From assembly GCA_037349315.1 (NCBI GenBank), contig JBAIAC010000008.1:35810001-35874000 (forward strand): 64,000 nt of DNA. Direction: 5' to 3'. The notes under the pieces were generated by a model, which saw nothing but the letters and a program-made list of their open reading frames with translations, was not told the DNA's origin and searched no databases. Both the position numbers and the translations under genes were made by a program. Shown here piece by piece: positions 35,101 through 46,089 of this stretch. Source of the stretch: Chelydra serpentina (Eukaryota > Chordata > Testudines > Chelydridae). Within the stretch, counting starts at the first letter, position 1; the number at the start of each line of letters is the position of its first letter.

Positions 35101-36032
35101 GTATGTTCATAATGGAAACAAGCTTGGTGTTCTTGGCACATTCTGTGTTCAAGAAGAAAAATATTTACTTAATGTGGGTCTGATTTAGCAACTGCTTCTT
35201 GTAATACCTGTCAGAACACACTAAAAATTTACTCCATATCCAGTACTGTCCAGAGACATATCATTGAGCTGACATGGATATAGTACCTGCTTTCTCCTCT
35301 AAGTGCATGTCTAGGTCAAGGTCATTATTGTGTCACTGTGAGTAACTAACAATATTCCAACTTTCACTAGACTTTATAAAATGTTTTATTGCTAGTCTTG
35401 CAAAATCTCTAATAGTAAATATCTGAAGTTAAAACTAAATATTTACAATGCTAAATACACTGTTAACTGGACATATTCTCTGTTGGCGTATCTCCATTGA
35501 AATAAAAGAAGATACACTTGAGATGAAGATGATACAATATTTAGATAAGTTTAAGTTTTCTCTGTCATGTTCAGTACAGTAGTCCTTGTTACTGAGAGTT
35601 TTCACAGGATTAGATTCATTGCCTTTAACTACAACTAATTTGGCTTTATTAATGAAAAAATATTTCACTAAGGTGAGTCATATATTATGCTTATTTCTAT
35701 AGGAAAGCCATGTCATTTTGATGTAACAGTCTCAGCTACTGTACAGAGGTTAAGGATATCCTGTTCATTAGCTGTCCAGAGTTCAGTGTGGAGTTCTACA
35801 TTGGAAGTGGTAGCCAATGCAATTTATAAAACTTTTTTTTTTTTTTTTTACATTTCTAGTTCAGGTTTATTAAAGCTCTTCAAGCAGATAGTTTTGCCTG
35901 AGGTGTGTGCAGTGCGGGTCATAACTATCTAATATTAAATCTTTGTGGGCTTGATGGTCATGTAAAGAAACAGTAAAAGAAAATTGATATCATTTGAAAT
36001 ATTTATTTTACAGAGCTCCTTTTGTAGGTTAA
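32191..36032. other. Last part of intron 1, small repeats only
   Basis: P1 palindromes lie at 32847-32920 (GAGCCAAATTCACTCC mirrored by GGGGTGAGTTTGGCTC) and 33002-33078 (GATGAAATGCTGGCTCCATT mirrored by TAGAGCCTGGATTTCACC). No coding exon is seen before 36067. Confidence 0.4.
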
Positions 36033-36066
36033 ATGCACAGCAGTGACTTTTCTCTCTGTTATACAG

Positions 36067-37518
36067 AGGAGCCAATATACTGTTACACACCCCACAACTT
36101 CACCCGTGACCAAGCCTTGTATGCCAGAGGATATTGTTGGACAGAACTAAAAGATGCCTTGCCAGGAGTTGATGCCAGCCATTGGCCCTCCTTGTTTGAG
36201 CATAAGTTCCTTCCTTATGCACTGCTGGCTTTTGCTGGCATAATGTACATTCCAGCTCTGGGCTGGGAGTTCCTGGCCTCCACCAGACTGACTTCTGAGC
36301 TTAATTTTTTGCTTCAGGAGATTGATAACTGCTACCACCGTGCAGCAGAAGGGCGTGCACCGAAAATAGAGAAACAAATACAATCCAAAGGCCCTGGGAT
36401 CACAGAGAGGGAGAAAAGAGAAATAATTGAGAATGCAGAAAAGGAAAAAAGCCCTGAGCAGAACTTGTTTGAAAAATACCTGGAAAGAAGAGGGCGAAGT
36501 AACTTTTTAGCTAAACTTTATCTCGCAAGACATTTATTTATCATATTTTTAAGCATTATACCAATTACATACTTATCCACCTACTATGCTACACAGAAGC
36601 AAAATGAGTTTACGTGTGCACTAGGAGAGCCGCCTGACAAAACGAGCAGCTCCAAATTGCACATCAGGGTGAACTGCAAGTTGCCAGCTGTCCAGCTGCA
36701 ACGGATCATTGCTGGAGTAGACATTGTCCTCCTCTGCTTTATGAACTTGATCATTCTCATCAACTTGGTTCACCTTTTCATATTCCGCAAGTCCAACTTC
36801 ATATTTGATAAACTGAACAAGGTTGGAATAAAGACCAAGAAACAGTGGCAAAAGTCTCAGTTTTGTGACATCAATATTCTAGCTATGTTTTGCAATGAAA
36901 ATCGGGACCATATAAAATCCCTGAACCGCTTGGATTTTATAACCAATGAAAGTGATCTGATGTATGATAATGTGGTGCGCCAGTTGCTTGCAGCGCTGGC
37001 CCAGTCTAATCATGATGTCACACCAACTATGCGCGATTCAGGGATTCAGACTATAGACCCCAGTGTTGATCCAGCAAACATCGATGCCAATGAACAGCTC
37101 ATCATTAAGAGACCTAGGAAGAAGATGAAATGGATCCCAAGTAGCAATCCACTTCCTCAGCCGTTCAAAGAGCAATTAGCTATTATGAAGGTTGAAAACC
37201 ACAAACCTGAAAAGCCGAAGCCAGTGCGCAGGAAAACAGCAACCGATAGCCTTATCGCTCCTCTGATAGAGTCCACTACAAAAACCTCACAGCAATCATC
37301 ATCTCATAAAACTGAATCAAACACAATCTGCAGCACAGGCAATGAGAAAAAACATACACGGCATTTTTCCCTGGATGTTCAACCATATATACTTAGCAGT
37401 AAAAAACCCAAGCCAGAGATTCAAACCATTGCCTCAATGCCTACATCCAAAAGCCAAGAGGGTGGATTTTTAAACCAAGAGGAGACTGTCGTAGTTCATG
37501 TCACCTCTTCTCTCAAAG
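36067..37518 (+). CDS. PANX2: Pannexin 2, coding exon 2
   Basis: Completes codon 76 (Glu) and encodes residues 77-559 plus one base of codon 560. It holds extracellular loop 1 with Cys81 and Cys99 and the N-glycosylation site Asn86-Phe-Thr, TM2 (about 123-145), the long conserved intracellular loop, TM3 (about 232-250), extracellular loop 2 with Cys259 and Cys279, TM4 (about 290-315) and most of the long cytoplasmic tail. The four loop cysteines are the pannexin signature. The match to human is near-identical through the loop and the region after TM4 and looser in the tail. The acceptor is TTATACAG|AG and the donor AAAG|GTACAG. At residue 246 this protein has Ser where I recall Cys in human. 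The frame also runs open upstream of 36067, but that part is intron. Confidence 0.98.
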
Positions 37519-37945
37519 GTACAGTATGTCATTGCAATACAATCCCAACAGTGATAAACTGAACAGGCCAGAATTTGGATTAGCCATCTGCTGTAGGTTG
37601 AACTCAGAGCAAACCGATCAGGTCATCTTTATCTTGTTAAGTTTCTAAGCAGCTAATAATATTAAGGCAAGTAGGCTTCTTAAATGGGTTAGATAGAATT
37701 TCTCGGTATAGGTCTGTGATAAGGAGTAGTAGAGCTGTGGCAAGGTAGAGCTATGCAACATATCCTGCTTTGCAGCTATTTTTTGTAGTATCAATAGTTT
37801 TTTACACGTCATTTTGAATGTGGCGTTATGCAAAATATCACCAATTTTGCCAGGAAAAGTGGTAAGAGTTGGCTCCCAGGATACCCCACCCTTTCCTATC
37901 TCTCAGTTCTACTTCATTGTAAGGTACATCACTCATTTTCCAGTA

Positions 37946-38160
37946 ACACAGGAACTGTCATGCTAGATCAAACCAGTGTTCCACCTTGTCCAGTATCCCA
38001 TGTATGACGGGGGACAGTGCCAGCTACTGAGGAAGATGCACGAAACTGTGCAGAAGGCAGTTACGGAATAGTCCACCCAGAGGAAAGTTTCTTCCTACTC
38101 CCCTTTTGTTAGAGGCTGGCTTATGCCCTGAATCCTGAGGATTCCGAAACTCAGATTATT
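37946..38160 (-). mobile_element. Old CR1 LINE 3' fragment
   Basis: GTCATGCTAGATCAAACCAG followed by CCAGTATCCCATGTATGAC is the diverged reverse complement of a CR1 3' UTR, comparable to 27565-27640. Confidence 0.65.
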
Positions 38161-38244
38161 GTTGGGTTGTAATCCTTAATATAAATTTAAATTTTCCTTT
38201 GTCCTACTTGGCTTTAAGGGAGGCTGGTCTGTGTGGAAGGCACC

Positions 38245-38357
38245 CCCTGGGACTCAGGTTCATTTCTCAGCTTGACCACAGACTTCTGTGTGTTCTTGGA
38301 CAAGTCACAGTTCCCCACCTGTATGATGCAGATAATAGTACTTCCCTACCCCAGAGG
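38245..38357 (+). mobile_element. MIR SINE, 5' part of a split copy
   Basis: GACTCAGGTTCATTTCTCAG, CTTGGACAAGTCACAGTTCC and ATGCAGATAATAGTACTTCC are the MIR core in order. The element resumes at about 38566. Confidence 0.7.
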
Positions 38358-38565
38358 TATAGGGGCCTACTCTGTGGGTGCTTACCAGCCACAGCTGTTC
38401 AGGGTGCTACCAATCAGCTGGTTGGGGGAGGTGTTTCGGGGAGGATGGAGAGCAGCGGGCGGGAGGGGGCAGAGCATGGGCGGGGCCTTGGGGGAAGGAG
38501 TGGATTGTGTGTGGGGCCTTGGGGCAGAGTGGGGGCGGGGACACCCCTGGGGGAAAATATGCCTA
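38357..38565 (+). mobile_element. GC-rich element inserted in the MIR
   Basis: Starts TATAGGGGCCTACTCTGTGG and TGCTTACCAGCCACAGCTG, a diverged copy of the family whose reverse complement ends at 59028 (CGGAGTCGGCGCCTATG). CAGAGG occurs at both edges and may be part of a target duplication. Confidence 0.5.
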
Positions 38566-38645
38566 TGCTCAGAGGGGTGTTGTGAAGACCGATATTTCAG
38601 TGATCGTGAGGAGCTGAGATGCTGTGGTGATGGGCGCCATAGCTA
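38566..38645 (+). mobile_element. MIR-family SINE, 3' part of a split copy
   Basis: GGTGTTGTGAAGACCG then GCTGAGATGCTGTGGTGATG follow the amniote MIR/core-SINE 3' region and continue the 38245-38357 fragment. Confidence 0.55.
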
Positions 38646-39529
38646 GATATCTACTTGTTTATTACTGTAAGTGACGAATATAAAAGATGAAATATGCAGC
38701 TGGAGTTATAGAAAACTTTGTGTTAAAGATATGGCTCTCAGTTTCTTATAAGCAAAGACCCCCCACGCCCCTTTCTGGACCTCAGCAGACAGACACCTAC
38801 TGTGTCCTCCCTGCCCAGCAGAAAAGTGATTTGAGGCCTACACGTGTCTGTAACTTTCAAATCCTTGTGCTGCTTTCTGGAGTCCTCAACCCCCCCAATA
38901 TATGTGTGCAGGACTGCCTACAGCATTCTTAATCCAGTAGCCTGTTCGGACTCCCAACTCCCGGAAACTACTGGGGGTTTCTGGTCTCGATTATCTTTAT
39001 TTAAACAAATGTTTGGATATTTTAAGTTGTGAGTACAAAATAATTTCAACAGCTGCTTTTATGCCCACCTTAAACCCCACCCAAGAATGCTTTTGAGTGA
39101 GCAAGTTCTGGAAAGAAACATTTATTGATTACACATCGCTGAGCTATTTCATTTAGAATAGCGGCTTACGGTGTGTGTCCCCTCGTCTTTTTTTCCTATT
39201 GAAAATATCCGTATTTTTATATTCTAACTTGCGTATTTAGGCAACCCTAAAATTTGTTGAAACATTAAATCATAACATTTGCAAAGCACTGGCTAGAATC
39301 TATGGAGGAAATATTAAAACATCCCTAAATTCTTTTAACTTGACTTTTGTTCATTTTAATGAGGATGATTTCACGTAGGCAATGCTTAGAAATATAGCTT
39401 TGAGTGATATTTACAAAACTTGTTAGTCACACTGTAATGTGCTTCTAGGACTAGAATTTTCAAAAGTCAAAGCTTTCATGAAGAAGTAGTCTTAGATTTC
39501 TCAGAGTCCAATTAAAACTTGTGTATTGA
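38646..39529. other. Intron 2 stretch, nothing recognised
   Basis: No exon or nameable repeat. Confidence 0.4.
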
Positions 39530-39599
39530 GCCCAATTCTTCTCCTATTGAAATCAGTAGCAAAACTCCCATTGACTTCTATGGGATCAGGATACAGCCA
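39530..39599. repeat. Short palindromic repeat (family P1)
   Basis: CCCAATTCTTCTCCTATTGA mirrored by ACTTCTATGGGATCAGGA, within intron 2 just upstream of exon 3. Confidence 0.6.
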
Positions 39600-39664
39600 T
39601 GTGGCAGATTAGTGGGGGGAAATAGACTAGCCAGTGATTTACTCTGTATTCTGTTTTCTTTCAG

Positions 39665-40026
39665 TCATCCCAAATCATGAAAAAGAGATTCTGTACTCAT
39701 CTGAGACATGCAGAACTGTCCCTGCTGCTGGGGCTTACCTCTCCTGTAATCACAATCATATAGCAACAACTGCTGCTGCAACAAATATAACCCTGAGCAA
39801 CGTCAAACCAGAACCAACAGCTGCACTGAATCGTAATCCTACTCACCCTCTGCTGAATGTCAATACACTGTATGAAGATCTCGAGGAAGAGGTTTCCAAC
39901 CTTATAGACAACAGTATTCATTCACCAGCCGATGCAGGGGAAATACTCTCCATACCTACCCCAAAGCACATAATGATGGCAACATTTGAAGAACCAAGAG
40001 CAATAGTGACTTCTGTGGAGTACTAA
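39665..40026 (+). CDS. PANX2: Pannexin 2, coding exon 3 and stop
   Basis: Completes codon 560 (Val) and encodes residues 561-679 and TAA at 40024-40026. This is the end of the cytoplasmic tail. The alignable parts are EKEI near the start, NPTHPLLNVNTLYE in the middle (human has NATHPLLHINTLYE) and the close, IMMATFEEPRAIVTSVEY (human ILIATFDEPRTVVSTVEF). The intervening tail is poorly conserved and has an alanine and threonine cluster. Total length is two residues more than I recall for human. Confidence 0.96.
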
Positions 40027-40211
40027 AGATATAGTGCTGCATGGATATAACTTGGTGGTCAGGTCCAGTACCACTGTAATGAAACCCTCAACAATGCAAT
40101 TCACTGCATGAGCATGGAGAGTTTTAATACAGACCATAGGCTTTGGTAATACTACAAATTGATTTTTCAGGATAGCATCATCACCCCTGTCACTAGTTTG
40201 CAAAATAGAAT

Positions 40212-40217
40212 AATAAA
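40212..40217 (+). promoter_or_regulatory. PANX2: Candidate proximal poly(A) signal
   Basis: AATAAA 186 bases after the stop codon. Confidence 0.4.
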
Positions 40218-40974
40218 AAGAAATTGGATAAAAGTACGCCTTTACCTCCAAGAGCACCAAAGCACAAAAAGTTAGCTGTAGCTTCATCAATTAAATATGG
40301 ATCAATACAACTTTTGAAACACTAAAAGAGTTTGATGGCATGTCACAGTGATTTTTACAGAGCACTTATATCCTTTGTATTTACAATGGCTAATTAAAGT
40401 TAAATAGATATTGGCGAGGTGTATCTTCTGTTTTAATGGCAGGAGTTAAATAAGAGTTTAATAATAAGGAAAATATATTTTTTTCTCCATGGACTTTATG
40501 AAAAAGACATATGCAAGAAACATTTATTTTTTTTGTTTCTTTGGCTCACTAGTGTTGGGCTTGATGGCGATTTAGGATACGGGCTTACTAACGCCAGCTT
40601 ATAGTGCAAAAAGGATTGAAATGCTTCAGTCTGTTGAATTTGTGAGTGAGAGGTATGCCCTGCCCTTTAACAAGCTTATATGTCAATGCAAGATGATGAA
40701 ATGAAGAGTTTATTTTCTTAAATATATTTTACCATTGAAAAATTACTTTAATAGCTTTTCAAATCAGGTTTTGCTTTTATCAAAATGGAGAGAAGAGGGT
40801 CATTCTAGCAGCTTATTTTTGCATAGTCTATTTATGAACCAAGTTAGAAACTTTCACAGGTGCTTCACTGATATGAAAAAATCCTACTATGGTGATGCAG
40901 TGTAAAACCAGCAATGTTTTCAAACAATGCAGAGTTAGAGGATTGTTAATTTATGTTGGCAGTCTCCTAGACTC

Positions 40975-41094
40975 TGATCCAGCAAAGCACTTAAGCACAT
41001 GCTTAACTAAGCATGTGAGTAGTTCCACTGAAGTCACTTGAGAATATGCACATGCTTAAAGTTAAGCACATACTTAAGTGGCTTTTCTGGATCT
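40975..41094. repeat. Palindromic repeat (family P2) in the PANX2 3' UTR
   Basis: The left arm (TGATCCAGCAAAGCACTTAA, about 40975-41022) and right arm (ending AGTGGCTTTTCTGGATCT, about 41043-41094) pair over about 48 positions with few mismatches and short bulges. The loop is about 20 bases. Confidence 0.8.
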
Positions 41095-41496
41095 GGTGCA
41101 TAGTGTATATGGACAATAATCCTGCAGCATGTGTTGTCATTCTGATTCAAAGTCTGTCTTCCTTGGCCCAAAGTACATCTTCATGCCCATTCATCATATA
41201 ACTTGGACATGTGTGATTTTATGAGAAAATTCTAATATAAGTGTACTAAAAATGTATCATGCAATAACCATTCTCCTCAAAAGTATAGTCAGACAAGAAG
41301 AGACTATATTAAAATGATATTCACAGCTGCATTCAAAATTATGAACTACTGTGTTTGCTTCAAAATTCTTTATGATGGTAGAAAAAATATAGAGAGCACA
41401 AGTATGGGACTGAAATCTTGAATATATTTTTAATTTATATTACCTCAGACATGGATATATGATACCAGTATTTAATGAACTATAGCACTGAATATA

Positions 41497-41502
41497 AATA
41501 AA
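41497..41502 (+). promoter_or_regulatory. PANX2: Candidate distal poly(A) signal of PANX2
   Basis: AATAAA followed about 15-30 bases on by ATTTTGTGTAGTGTTTT, a GT-rich downstream element. Confidence 0.6.
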
Positions 41503-41525
41503 CATTATTCTGAATATTTTGTGTA

Positions 41526-43702
41526 GTGTTTTATAACTAAATGACCCATCTCTACCACAAAATGAGAAAAAAATTAAACTAGATATGGTTGGATAGGGGA
41601 TGTAAACTAGCCATTTCCTGTGTTTTAATTAACCTATTCAATATAATTTTGATGTGGTTGTCCCCATTCCACCTTGCACATTTGACTTTTCTGACTTGAT
41701 GGCTAAGAAGGTGGTTTGCCGTTTTTAAATAATATAAGTCCAGTTGCATATTTAGGACCTTATTCTGAACCCCTTATCTAGGTAAAACTTGATGCAATAG
41801 GAAGTTTTACCTGTACAGAAACTGCAGGAATGGGGACTTAATTGGGGACTACTTCAAAGCTGGTTCTTCACTCTGTCTGCTGAGTAGCTGCATTCTGTTC
41901 ACATTCCGCTGAAATCAATGGCACATCAGGACTTCCCTGGTAACTACAAATGCACTGCTTTGCTATATTCATCAGCATTGCAGGCACATTCTGCTGGATG
42001 TATGCAATACAGTGGGTAGCAGTTAAAGGGAATATTTTTCAGCCAAACTAAAATCTTTATAGTTTCACTGGGTCTTGCATGCCAGGAAAGAATTTGAGAA
42101 ATTATGGAACATTGTCTCAAAAGGTCCGGAATTTGTTGTTAAATACAGAATCAAAGAATGCATCATGGGCCAAATTTACAACCAGTTTAAGGAGATCATT
42201 GCAGTCACTCGAGTTGCAACTACTTAACCAGCAAAATGAATGTCTTCCCATATGTTCACAGGTTAGAAGACCGTATTATGCACACTTTCAAAATTCTGTT
42301 GTGTGTTGGATAAGTTTGATACCTAATATTGAATGGAATGCCAAACCTGTCAGCCTCTGGTCAAAAGGTGTTGGTATACCATGTCTAAGCAAAAATTAAG
42401 GGCCTAACCCAACAGTCCAGACACACCTGAAAGGGCCAGCGAGTTCACTGGGGATTTTCAGTAGGCAAGGAATGCAGGGTTGGGCCTTTAGTGATATGTG
42501 TGTACATATTCATAAAGAGGTTTTTTTTAATTAATTAATTTCCCCCTTGTTATTTGGGAATGGCCATGATCAGTCCGTATTGATAAATGTTACAATTTTC
42601 AGAGAAATTGACAGGTGTTACCTTTTCATCAACTTTAGTTTTTGTATTCTCTTGTTGCCTATGAAAATCCAAGAGTAAAAAGTTCCATCCGTGCTCTTGC
42701 ATAAGAGAAGGTGTTAACTTTCCTACAGAACTTGCACATGTGTTTCTATTATGCAGCTTTCAGAAAAGGAGAAGTGGGATTACAATGCTTCATTGGAAAG
42801 AAGGGTGACTGTTGACGAGGTTTTTTTGTTTTTTTTTAAATCTCTTTGTGGTTGCTGGCTTCTCAGTTCTCACACTTAAAATAAGACAATCTAACTTGTT
42901 TGCAGGAAAAGTGTACGTAGTCCAGTTGGACCTTGATCATTTAAAAAACCCCAAACTACTGAAGTGCCCACAGTGTAACAATAGTATATTGCAAATTCCC
43001 CATATTATTTAGCCATTGTATCCCTTCAGTCTGCATTCGTGCACACCCAAAACTCTCAGTGATGTCACTGGGTCTGAAAACATTTTACTAACCTAGGATC
43101 TGCTTCCACGCCCAATGAAGTTCATATCAAAATTCCTATGAATGTCAAGGGGCTAAACAGCTATCCAGCAATCTGCCTGAGAAAGAAGAGGCAGTGATTA
43201 GCTATGCTGCCCCAGGAGCAGAACAGAGAATAGACTCTGGCACAGTCTCATAATTCAGATCGTATTTCCCCGTTGCACCGTGCTGCACCAGGCTTCTTCC
43301 TGGTGTGGAAGCTGCTGAATCTATAGGCTAGCTCACAATTGAGCCTACTGAGAGCGGGATCCTTTTTAGGGGTCCAGGCTCTGTGCCACTCCTCCCGCTC
43401 TCCTGAGCCTGTGCGCAGAGCTTACTTGTTACTTACAGCTGACAGGGTCAAGACAGGGCAGGTAGCAGTTGGGGCCAGTAGTAAATTATTACTTCCCTGG
43501 AGCAAAGGGAGAACAACCAATGGGCTGTCCCATAAGAGGGCTTGCGGTAACACCACAGTCTCGCACGACATGATTTGAAACATGAAAAACATCCATATTT
43601 TAAAATTACCCTTTAAGTATGAATCACATTAGCCTCTGTATCTGCCCACTAACTGGTGGAGTGGTCTTCAATTTGCCACACCTGTCTACCGGCATTCTTT
43701 AA
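41526..43702. other. Intergenic stretch downstream of PANX2
   Basis: A 106-codon + frame at 42079-42399 has no family resemblance. Nothing else is recognised. Confidence 0.4.
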
Positions 43703-43774
43703 GGACCTGATTCTGCCTCATTGAAGTCAATGGTGGGTTTGCTATTTAATGCACTGGGAGCAAGATCAGACCTG
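43703..43774. repeat. Short palindromic repeat (family P1)
   Basis: GGACCTGATTCTGCCTCATT with GAAGTCAATGG, mirrored by CACTGGGAGCAAGATCAGACC. Confidence 0.6.
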
Positions 43775-43779
43775 GCCAA

Positions 43780-44054
43780 ATGGTATGTCTACACTGCAGA
43801 AAAACACCCGTGGCTGGCCCTGGTCAGCTGACGTAGGCTTGCGAGGCTATAAAATTGCAGTGTAGATGTTCGGGCTCGGGCTGGAGCCCAGGCTCTGGGT
43901 ACTCTGGATTGGGGAAGGTCCCAGAGCCTGGTACTGTGGATTGGGGAAGATCCCAGAGCCCGAACATCTGCAATTGTATAGCCCTGAGGCCTGAGCCCAA
44001 GCCTGCTAACCCAAGCCAGCCAAGGGTGTTGTATTGCAATGTGGATATACCCTA
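43780..44054. mobile_element. Foldback non-autonomous DNA transposon
   Basis: Left arm starts ATGGTATGTCTACACTGCAG; right arm ends TGCAATGTGGATATACCC. The inverted similarity runs inward for about 120 bases on each side (CAGCTG-like spacer, AATTGCAGTGTAGATGTTCG on the left, CGAACATCTGCAATTGT on the right). The centre holds a 34-bp unit repeated twice in tandem (about 43896-43963, containing CTGGATTGGGGAAGGTCCC). Overlapping frames on both strands are by-products of the palindrome. Confidence 0.75.
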
Positions 44055-44669
44055 AAAGAGCACCGAAACCTCTCTCTTTTTCACTTGTACAGAATGGAAA
44101 TGAGAATTGGGAACAGAAAAGGCAACTGTAGCAGAAGCATCACTTGTGCTATTTTTAGATCCTGTCCCTCCCCTGTTCCCAGCTGGAGGCCAGCACTCTG
44201 CATCTGGTAGCCAATTACAGAGAAGCTTCCATGGGATTTTTTTTTTTTGCACTAATGTTTTGAATATTGATGCTGCCAACATTTGGCTGTGCTGATTTTT
44301 TTTCCACAGTGTAAGTGCAGCTCCTATATTCAGTTTCATAACTGGGACTAATGAGATCTGTTTATTTCACACTAGGAAACATTGGGCCCAATCATACAAT
44401 TTACTGTGCATCTCTTTAGCTTTATTGGAATTTCCAGGTGCTCAGCACCTCATGGAAGCCACTCAGCTCTTTGCAGAATCAGATCCATTGCTTGTTAGCT
44501 TTTCAAATGGTGAATTGAGGGCCAATCCTGGAAACACTGTTGAGCACAGTACACTTGTAATTAACATTTGCAAGATCTCAGGACTTAAGAGCAAAATTCA
44601 TCCCTGCGCTGATAATGTTTGGTACAGGGACCAGTGACTTTACACCACCTTTGTGTCGCCCCTATACTG
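44055..44669. other. Intergenic stretch, nothing recognised
   Basis: No gene or nameable repeat. Confidence 0.4.
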
Positions 44670-45589
44670 TGTTCCCTCTAAGATGTGCGGTTGGGCGGCC
44701 CCCCAGGAGAGATTCAAAGGCTGCGCGCTTGATTAGCAGAGCTGTGCACATCCAGCAGCATGTGTTCAGCTGCCCCCTCCCCCTCGCTGCTTTGCAGCCA
44801 TGTTCCTGCAGCTGCTCGTGGGACCCTCCTGCTGGCCGTGCAGAGTGGGGGGTTAGGGTGACCAAAGAGCAAGTGTGAAAAATCGGGACTGGGGTGGGGG
44901 GTAATAGGAGCGTATATAAGAAAAAGACCCAAAAATCGGGACTGTCCCTATAAAATCAGGACATATGGTCACCCTATGGGGGGTTGATGTCAGGGTGTCC
45001 CTCTTCCCCCAGCCACTGTACCCCATCTCCACAGAGCAGGGGAGAGGGGACAGGGCTCAGGACTCGGAGCAGCTCTAAGGTCTGAACGAGCCTGGTGAGT
45101 GCCTTAAAGAGAGTGCACAGTCTCTAAGACACTTCCGTGGTAGCTAGCACACATTGTCTCTCTCTCTCACGCACACTCTATCTCTCCCCCTGCCCATGTA
45201 CCCCATCTCCGCAGAGCGGGGGAGGAGGGACAGAGTTCAGGAGGAGGAGAGCTTTCAGTTAGTGCCTTAAAGAGACAGCGAATGGCATCTTGGTTCTTCC
45301 TGAAATGCACATATATTATGCTTTCAAAGTGTGTTATTTTAGTGTTTTGACTGGTCTATGAACGTCATAATTTTTATTTCTCTTTTACACTTAAATTTAA
45401 TTCTTTGAGTAGTGAGTTCTAAAATGCCTAACCTGTCCTGACTGGAGTAATTATCCCTAATGGTAACATATTAAAAATGTATATTATATCTAGGTATTTT
45501 GTTTCTACTGGTGGCACACACCCAAACATTACCTTGGTGCACATAACAACATTTATTCCGCACATGGGTGGAAAAAATTAGAGGGAACA
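44670..45589. mobile_element. DNA transposon with TGTTCCCTCTAA inverted ends
   Basis: TGTTCCCTCTAA at 44670-44681 is exactly inverted as TTAGAGGGAACA at 45578-45589. The right interior has ATTTATTCCGCACATGGGTG. The middle holds a nested element (44854-44976) and an internal direct duplication (about 45015-45062 and 45196-45243, TGTACCCCATCTCC-CAGAGC). No transposase is seen. The TSD is unclear. Confidence 0.75.
44854..44976. mobile_element. 123-bp hAT MITE nested inside the 44670-45589 element
   Basis: Inverted termini TAGGGTGACC and GGTCACCCTA, with inner AAAAATCGGGAC / GTCC...ATCAGGAC similarity. A perfect 8-bp direct repeat, TGGGGGGT, at 44846-44853 and 44977-44984 marks it as a hAT insertion into the older element. 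Confidence 0.9.
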
Positions 45590-46089
45590 TTGCAAAAGGC
45601 TGCCAAAGCTCAGGTTGTCTCTTGATGCAGGTTAGAGCAGCCTGAAGTTTACCTTAACTGGTGCCCAGATAACGACAGTCCTTTTGGACCATTCTGGCAG
45701 CCAGGAATAGGTTAGGGATACCCAAACCACCACTCCTCTACCAGGGCTCATGCAGAGTTGTGTGAGGGCCCTACACCCATTAGAGACTCCCTATGCACTG
45801 ATGATATTCCAACTGTAGCCTCTAGGACATTGTTACAGAACCTTTACACAAGCATAAAGGAGCCATAAAGCACTCCTTGAGTTCTTAATCTTTAAGGGGC
45901 AGATCCTGCACCATTGAAGTCTATGGGAATTGTGCCATTGACTTCAGTAGCAGCTGCATTGGGCCCTAACTGCACTTCATTTAGTATTTCATGCAGGAAA
46001 AATAAGATTTGTCCTCTGGAATAGAAACAAACTGTGGAGAGATCATTAATAACGCCGAGCACTTACTCCAGCTAGCACATTTCACCCAC
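45590..46089. other. Intergenic stretch with one palindromic repeat
   Basis: Family P1 lies at 45897-45966 (GGCAGATCCTGCACCATTGA mirrored by CAGTAGCAGCTGCATTGGGCC). Nothing else. Confidence 0.45.

Larger units (their letters stand above)
16269..36066 (+). other. PANX2: PANX2 intron 1, 19.8 kb
   Basis: GT at 16269-16270 and AG at 36065-36066, preceded by a pyrimidine-rich tract (TTTTCTCTCTG). Phase 1. The intron holds most of the transposable elements listed between these points and no coding exon that I can recognise. Confidence 0.9.
37519..39664 (+). other. PANX2: PANX2 intron 2, 2.1 kb
   Basis: GT at 37519 and AG at 39663-39664 after a pyrimidine tract (TCTGTTTTCTTTCAG). Phase 1. If unspliced, the frame continues 14 codons (VCHCNTIPTVIN at its end) to a TGA at 37560-37562. 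The intron contains an old CR1 piece and a split MIR. Confidence 0.9.
40027..41525 (+). other. PANX2: Probable PANX2 3' UTR
   Basis: Non-coding, AT-rich and collinear with the gene. Two poly(A) signals are present, an early one at 40212 and a stronger-looking one at 41497 followed by a GT-rich stretch. If the distal site is used the UTR is about 1.5 kb and includes the long hairpin at 40975-41094. The extent is inferred; no transcript evidence is available here. Confidence 0.6.

Noticed and set aside
36033..36066. ATG at 36033 as the start of the long PANX2 frame
   Set aside because: These 34 bases are the intron's polypyrimidine tract and acceptor. Conserved residues begin exactly at 36067, and exon 1 supplies the true N-terminus.
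43824..44055. Frames on both strands at the same place
   Set aside because: Mirror images produced by the foldback element's palindrome.
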